A stretch of 16,587 nucleotides of DNA from Thermofontimicrobium_A sp034505795 (GTDB lineage Bacteria > Zhuqueibacterota > Zhuqueibacteria > Thermofontimicrobiales > Thermofontimicrobiaceae), in the NCBI GenBank assembly GCA_034505795.1, contig JAPDQM010000089.1, positions 1-16,587 of the forward strand, written 5' to 3'. The translations under genes and the position numbers were made by a program. This document shows, piece after piece, positions 10,301 through 16,300 of the stretch. Below the pieces are notes generated by a model. That model did not search any database, was not told the DNA's origin, and worked only from the letters and a program-made list of their open reading frames with translations. Positions within the stretch are counted from its first letter, which is position 1, and every line of letters starts with the position of its first letter.

Positions 10301-13300
10301 TTGATTGGCAGATGGAAAATGATGTCCGTCTGGTGGCCTATATCGTTCCGGTAGGCGAAACCATGCCTTCGCTTGAGGAACTGCGTGATTTTCTCAAAGA
10401 GAAATTGCCAGAGTACATGATCCCGGCGGCCTTCATTCAACTCGACGAGATTCCGCTCACCGCTAACGCCAAAGTGGATCGCAGGGCATTGCCGACACCG
10501 GAAATCAGTCGCAGCGATATGAAAAAGGAATATGTGGCGCCACGAACGCATACCGAGCGCGAATTGGCTAAGATTTGGTTGGATTTGATCAAGATCGATC
10601 GAGTTGGAATTCACGATACCTTTTTTGAATTGGGCGGTCATTCACTATTGGCAACTCAGTTGATTTCAAGGGTCCGGGAGCATTTTAAGGTCGAACTGCC
10701 GTTGATCACGGTGTTTGAAGCACCGACGCTCTCGGCTTTTGCCGAACGAATCGAGCGTGCGAAGCTCGCTGCGGGACCCCTGGAGATGCCACCAATCGAG
10801 CCCATCCCCAGGCATCCAGGTGTCGAACTGGAGCTCTCGTTTACGCAGCAACGACTCTGGTTTCTGGATCAGCTCGATCCCGGGCAGTCGTTCTACAACA
10901 TTCCCTCATCGGTGCGATTGAAAGGCAAACTGAACTTGTTGGCCTTTGAGCGGAGCATTTTAGAAGTGATACGACGCCACGAAATTTTGCGCACCCGGTT
11001 TGCCGCAGTGAAGGGAAGACCGATTATGGTCATTGCCCCTGAGCCAGATTTTTCCCTGCCGCAGGTGGATCTAACGATGCTGTCGGAGGCCGAACGAGAG
11101 GCCGAAATCTCCCGGCTGGCAAATGAAGATGCCAGTCGGCCGTTCAATTTGGCGACAGGCCCCCTGTTCCGTGCGACGCTGTTGAAATTGGCCGACGACG
11201 AACATGTGGTGCTGTTTACCATGCATCACATCATTTCTGATGGCTGGTCGGTGAATATCTTGTTGCAAGAGATGGGCATTCTGTATAACGCCTTTTCCCA
11301 GGGTCAGCCATCTCCGCTACCTGAATTGCCCATTCAATATGCCGATTATGCGCACTGGTTACGGAACTGGCTTACGGGCGAAGTATTAGAAAATCAATTG
11401 CTCTACTGGAAAAAGAAACTGGCCAATATACCGGCGCTATTGGAATTGCCGACCGATCGTCCGCGACCGGCGATCAAAACGTTCAATGGTTCGCTGCGAT
11501 CATTCGAGATTTCAAAGGATGTTTCGGATAAACTGTACCAGCTTGGTCAGGAGCATGGCGTCACATTGTTTATGACGCTGCTGGCTGCTTTCAAAACCCT
11601 GCTGCATCGCTACGCTGGTCAAACGGACATCAGCGTGGGTACGCCCATTGCGAATCGGACTCGACAGGAAGTTGAAAATTTGATTGGATTCTTTGCGAAC
11701 ACGCTGGTGTTGCGAACGGATTTGTCAGGTGATCCCAGTTTTGTGGAACTGCTGAAGCGGGTGAAAGGCGTTTGTTTGGGCGCCTACCAAAATCAGGATG
11801 TGCCCTTTGAAAAACTGGTGGAAATGATTCAGCCGGAGCGTGATCTGAGTCACACGCCGTTGTTCCAGGTCATGTTCGTGCTGCAAAATAATCCGCAGCC
11901 GTCGATTGAAACATCAGACATACAGATGATCCCGATCATGGCGCAGAGCGGAACGACCCAATTCGATTTAACGATGTCAGTGGAAGAGACTGGCGATGGG
12001 TTGGGCGTGGTTCTGGAATACAATACCGACCTATTTGACGGCACGACCATTGACGAGATGGTTGCTCATTTTCAGGTGCTACTCCAGGGCGCAGTAACGC
12101 AACCTGAGCAGCCGATCTCCCTGTTGCCAATGCTGACCGACGAAGAGAAGCATCGCTTCCTGATCGAATGGAACCATACCGGGGCTGCCTTCCCTGATCA
12201 ATGCTGTATTCATGAACTGTTCGAAGCTCAGGTGGAACGAACGCCGGATGCCATTGCTGTGGTGTTCGAAGGGCAACAATTGACCTACCGGGAACTCAAT
12301 GCTCGGGCAAATCAGTTGGCGAATTTTTTAAGGGAACAAGGGATTGGCCCCGACAAAATTGTCGGCATCAGCGTCGAGCGATCAATCGAGATGGTGGTGG
12401 GATTATTGGGGATCATGAAAGCCGGGGGCGCCTATTTGCCCATCGATCCGAATTATCCTAAAGATCGCATTGGATACATGCTATTAGATGCGGGCATGTC
12501 CATTCTATTGACCCAGGAACGGCTGCTTCCAAATTTCCCAGCAGATGAAATTCGAATTGTATGTCTGGATCGCGATTGGGGTCAGATCGCAAGCTATGGC
12601 AGTAGCAATCTGACCGTTAACACGACTCCTGACAATCTGGCCTATATGATTTATACTTCTGGCTCGACGGGTCGACCGAAAGGAGTGATGCTGCACCACC
12701 GAGGCTTATGCAATCTAACACATTCGCAAATTCAGGATTTTGCCGTGACTTCGGCAAGTCGTGTGCTGCAATTTGCTTCCTTCAGCTTCGACGCATCGGT
12801 TTCGGAAATATTTATGGCGCTGCTGACCGGTGCCAGGCTCTATCTGGCCAGTAGCGACACATTGATGTCGATGCCGCAGCTTATTCGCTTGCTTCAGGCG
12901 GAAGAGATTACCACGGTTACTTTGCCGCCGTCATTACTCAGAATTTTGCCGAACGATAATCTACCAGCGTTGGAGACCATTATTTCTGCCGGCGAAGCCT
13001 GTACCAAAGACATAGCTCGGCGCTGGGCCAGCGACCGTCGGCTAATTAATGCCTATGGCCCGACCGAATCAACCATTGGTGTAACCAGCTATCGGGTAAC
13101 GGAAATTTCAGAGCAGGGCATGACCATTCCCATTGGGCGACCGATTCAAAACGTGCAGCTTTACATCTTGGATCGCCACATGAATCCTGTACCGCGCGGT
13201 GTTAAAGGGGAGTTATTCATCGGCGGAATTGGTTTGGCACGAGGCTATTATCAGCGACCCGATTTGACCGCTGAAAAATTTATCCCCAATCCCTTCAGTT

Positions 13301-16300
13301 CATATCCTGGCGCCCGACTATATCGCACAGGTGATCTGGCTCGCTTTTTACCCGATGGCAACATCGAATTTCTGGGCCGCATTGATCAGCAGGTAAAAGT
13401 CCGTGGTTTCCGGATTGAATTGGGAGAAATCGAATCCGCCATCAGCCAGCATCCAGCGATTCAAGATGTGGTCGTTCTGGCCCTGGACAAGGGAGAGGCG
13501 AAGAGCATTAAACAATTGGTTGCGTACATTGTTTCGACGACGCCAGATGCGCCCACGGTTCGTGAATTGCGAGATTTTTTGAAAGATCAGTTGCCCGAAT
13601 ATATGATTCCCACCGCATTTGTTCGGCTTGAAAAATTGCCCTTATTGCCGAACGGAAAAATTGATCGCAAGGCATTGCCCGAGCCGGAAGCGGCAGAAAC
13701 CCGTGCGGGACAGGCATACGTGGCACCTCGCACCCCGACCGAGGAAATATTGGCTTCGATCTGGTCGCAAATGCTTGAAGTGGAGCAAATTGGTGTCTAC
13801 GATAATTTCTTTGAACTGGGCGGGCATTCGCTAATCGCAACGCAGCTCATGTCCCGTATTCGGGATACCTTTGATGTGGAACTGCCGATTCGGCATCTGT
13901 TTGAAACACCGCATATTGCTTATCTGTCCCAGGTGATTGACACGGCTCGGATGTCACTTCAAATGGGACTTAAGCGAGAGATTCCAAAGATTGAACGCAT
14001 TTCGCGCGATCAATATCTGCCGCTGTCGTTTGCGCAACAACGGCTATGGTTCCTGGATCAACTGGAAGCTGGAACCGCAGCTTATAACTTGCCGGCGGCC
14101 GTTCGTTTGACGGGAGACTTGAATATTGCCGCGCTCGAATCAAGCTTGAACGAAATTGTGAAACGACACGAATCGCTCCGCACCACCTTTTCGGCCATTG
14201 AGGGGAAGGCCATTCAGGTGATAGCCCCGGAGTTGAAGATAGCACTGCCAGTCATCGATTTGACCGACTTGCCCCCGGAAGATCGGGAGATAGAAGCGCT
14301 GGAGTTGGCACGAGCAGAGGCGCAAAGGCCTTTTGATTTAACCAAGGGACCATTGTTGCGAGTTCATCTCGTTCGAATGGATGAGCAGAATCATATCGTG
14401 CTCTTCACCATGCATCACATCATTTCTGATGGTTGGTCGATGGGCGTGCTGATTCGTGAAGTGGCCATTCTCTACGAAGCTTTTTCGCAGGGCTTGCCAT
14501 CGCCGCTACCTGAATTGCCTATCCAGTATGCCGATTTTGCGTTCTGGCAAAGGGAATGGTTGAAAGATGAAGTGCTGGAGGCGCAGGTCAATTTCTGGAA
14601 ACAACAATTAGCGGGTAGCCAACCGTTGTTGGAACTGCCCACGGATCGTCCCCGACCACCATTACAAACTTATAACGGCAATACGTTGGCGTTTTCACTG
14701 CCGGCAGAACTAAGTCAGGCGATCAAAGCGCTCAGTCAGGCCGAAGGGGCTACGCTATTCATGACGTTGCTGGCTTCACTGCAGACGCTGTTGTATCGCT
14801 ACACCGGCCAGGACGATATTAACGTAGGAACTCCCATTGCCAATCGTAATCGTTCCGAGACCGAAAGCCTCATTGGCTTCTTTGTCAATACATTGGTGAT
14901 GAGAGGTGATCTCTCTGGCGATCCCAGTTTCAAAGAGGTTCTGAGACGAGTCCGGGAAATGGCCCTGGGTGCGTATGCGCATCAGGATTTGCCATTTGAA
15001 ATGCTGGTGGACATTATCCAGCCCAAGCGGAATATGAGCCATACGCCGCTATTTCAGGTGATGTTCGTGCTGCAGAATCTGCCTTTGGGAAGCCAAAAAT
15101 TGCCGGATTTAACTTTAAGCCCGGTGGAGGCGGAGACAGGAATCGCTAAATTTGATCTTACCGTTTCCATGGTCGAGCAAGGTGAGGAACTGGCGGGCTC
15201 ATTCGAGTACAACACCGATTTATTTGATACAGAAACCATCGAGAGCATGATCGAGCATTTTAAAATCATGCTGGAAGGTATTGTGGCCAATCCAGAGCAG
15301 CCGATTTCCACGTTGCCTTTCCTGGCCGAAGCGGAGCGCAAACAGTTGCTGTATGAGTGGAATGATACGTCGATCAGCTATCCCCAGGAAAAATGCATTC
15401 ATGAAATTGTGGAGCTGCAGGTCGCAAAGAATCCTGAAGCCGTTGCGGTAACTTATGAAAATCAATTTTTCACCTACGGCGAGTTAAATGCTCGTGCCAA
15501 CCAATTGGCACGATATTTGAAAAGATTTGGTGTCGGTCCAGACGTGTTGGTCGGGATGTACATGGAACGAACCCTTGACATGGTCGTGGCCATACTGGGT
15601 ATCTTGAAAGCCGGCGGCGCTTATGTGCCCATGGATCCGGTCTATCCGGCAGATCGCATTGCCTTTATGCTAGAAGATACGCAGACGCCCGTGCTGCTAA
15701 CTCAGGCGCACATGCTGGATAAGCTGCCTCAATCTCAAGCCCAAGTCCTGTGCCTGGATTCGGATTGGGAAAAAATCAGCCAGGAGAGCACCGAAAACCT
15801 TCCAAATGAGGCCACGCCGGAACACCTGGCCTACGTGATTTTCACGTCTGGTTCGACGGGAAAGCCAAAAGGATGCATGATCACCCATGCTAATGTCGTC
15901 CGGCTTTTCGAGGCGACGGATGAATGGTATCACTTTGATGAGCGGGATGTTTGGACCTTCTTCCATTCGTATGCTTTCGATTTCTCGGTGTGGGAAATCT
16001 GGGGGGCTTTCTTCTATGGCGGTCGATTGGTGGTGGTGCCCTATTTGGTGAGCCGATCTCCCGAAGCCTTTTATCAATTGCTCTGTCGTGAACGGGTGAC
16101 AGTGCTCAATCAAACGCCGTCCGCTTTTCGACAACTCATTCGGGCGGAAGAGACGGTCGGCCAATCGCCTGATCTGGCGTTGCGATTGATTATTTTTGGT
16201 GGTGAAGCACTGGAATTCAATAGTCTGAGACCCTGGTACGATCGGCATGGTGATCAACAGCCACTATTGGTCAATATGTACGGAATTACTGAAACAACGG

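Noticed and set aside
9814..10641. Long minus-strand open frame (275 codons), and others such as 4711-5427 and 7249-7986
   Set aside because: They lie fully opposite conserved NRPS domains. Their translations show no family motifs and change abruptly in composition, as expected for antisense shadows of this codon use.
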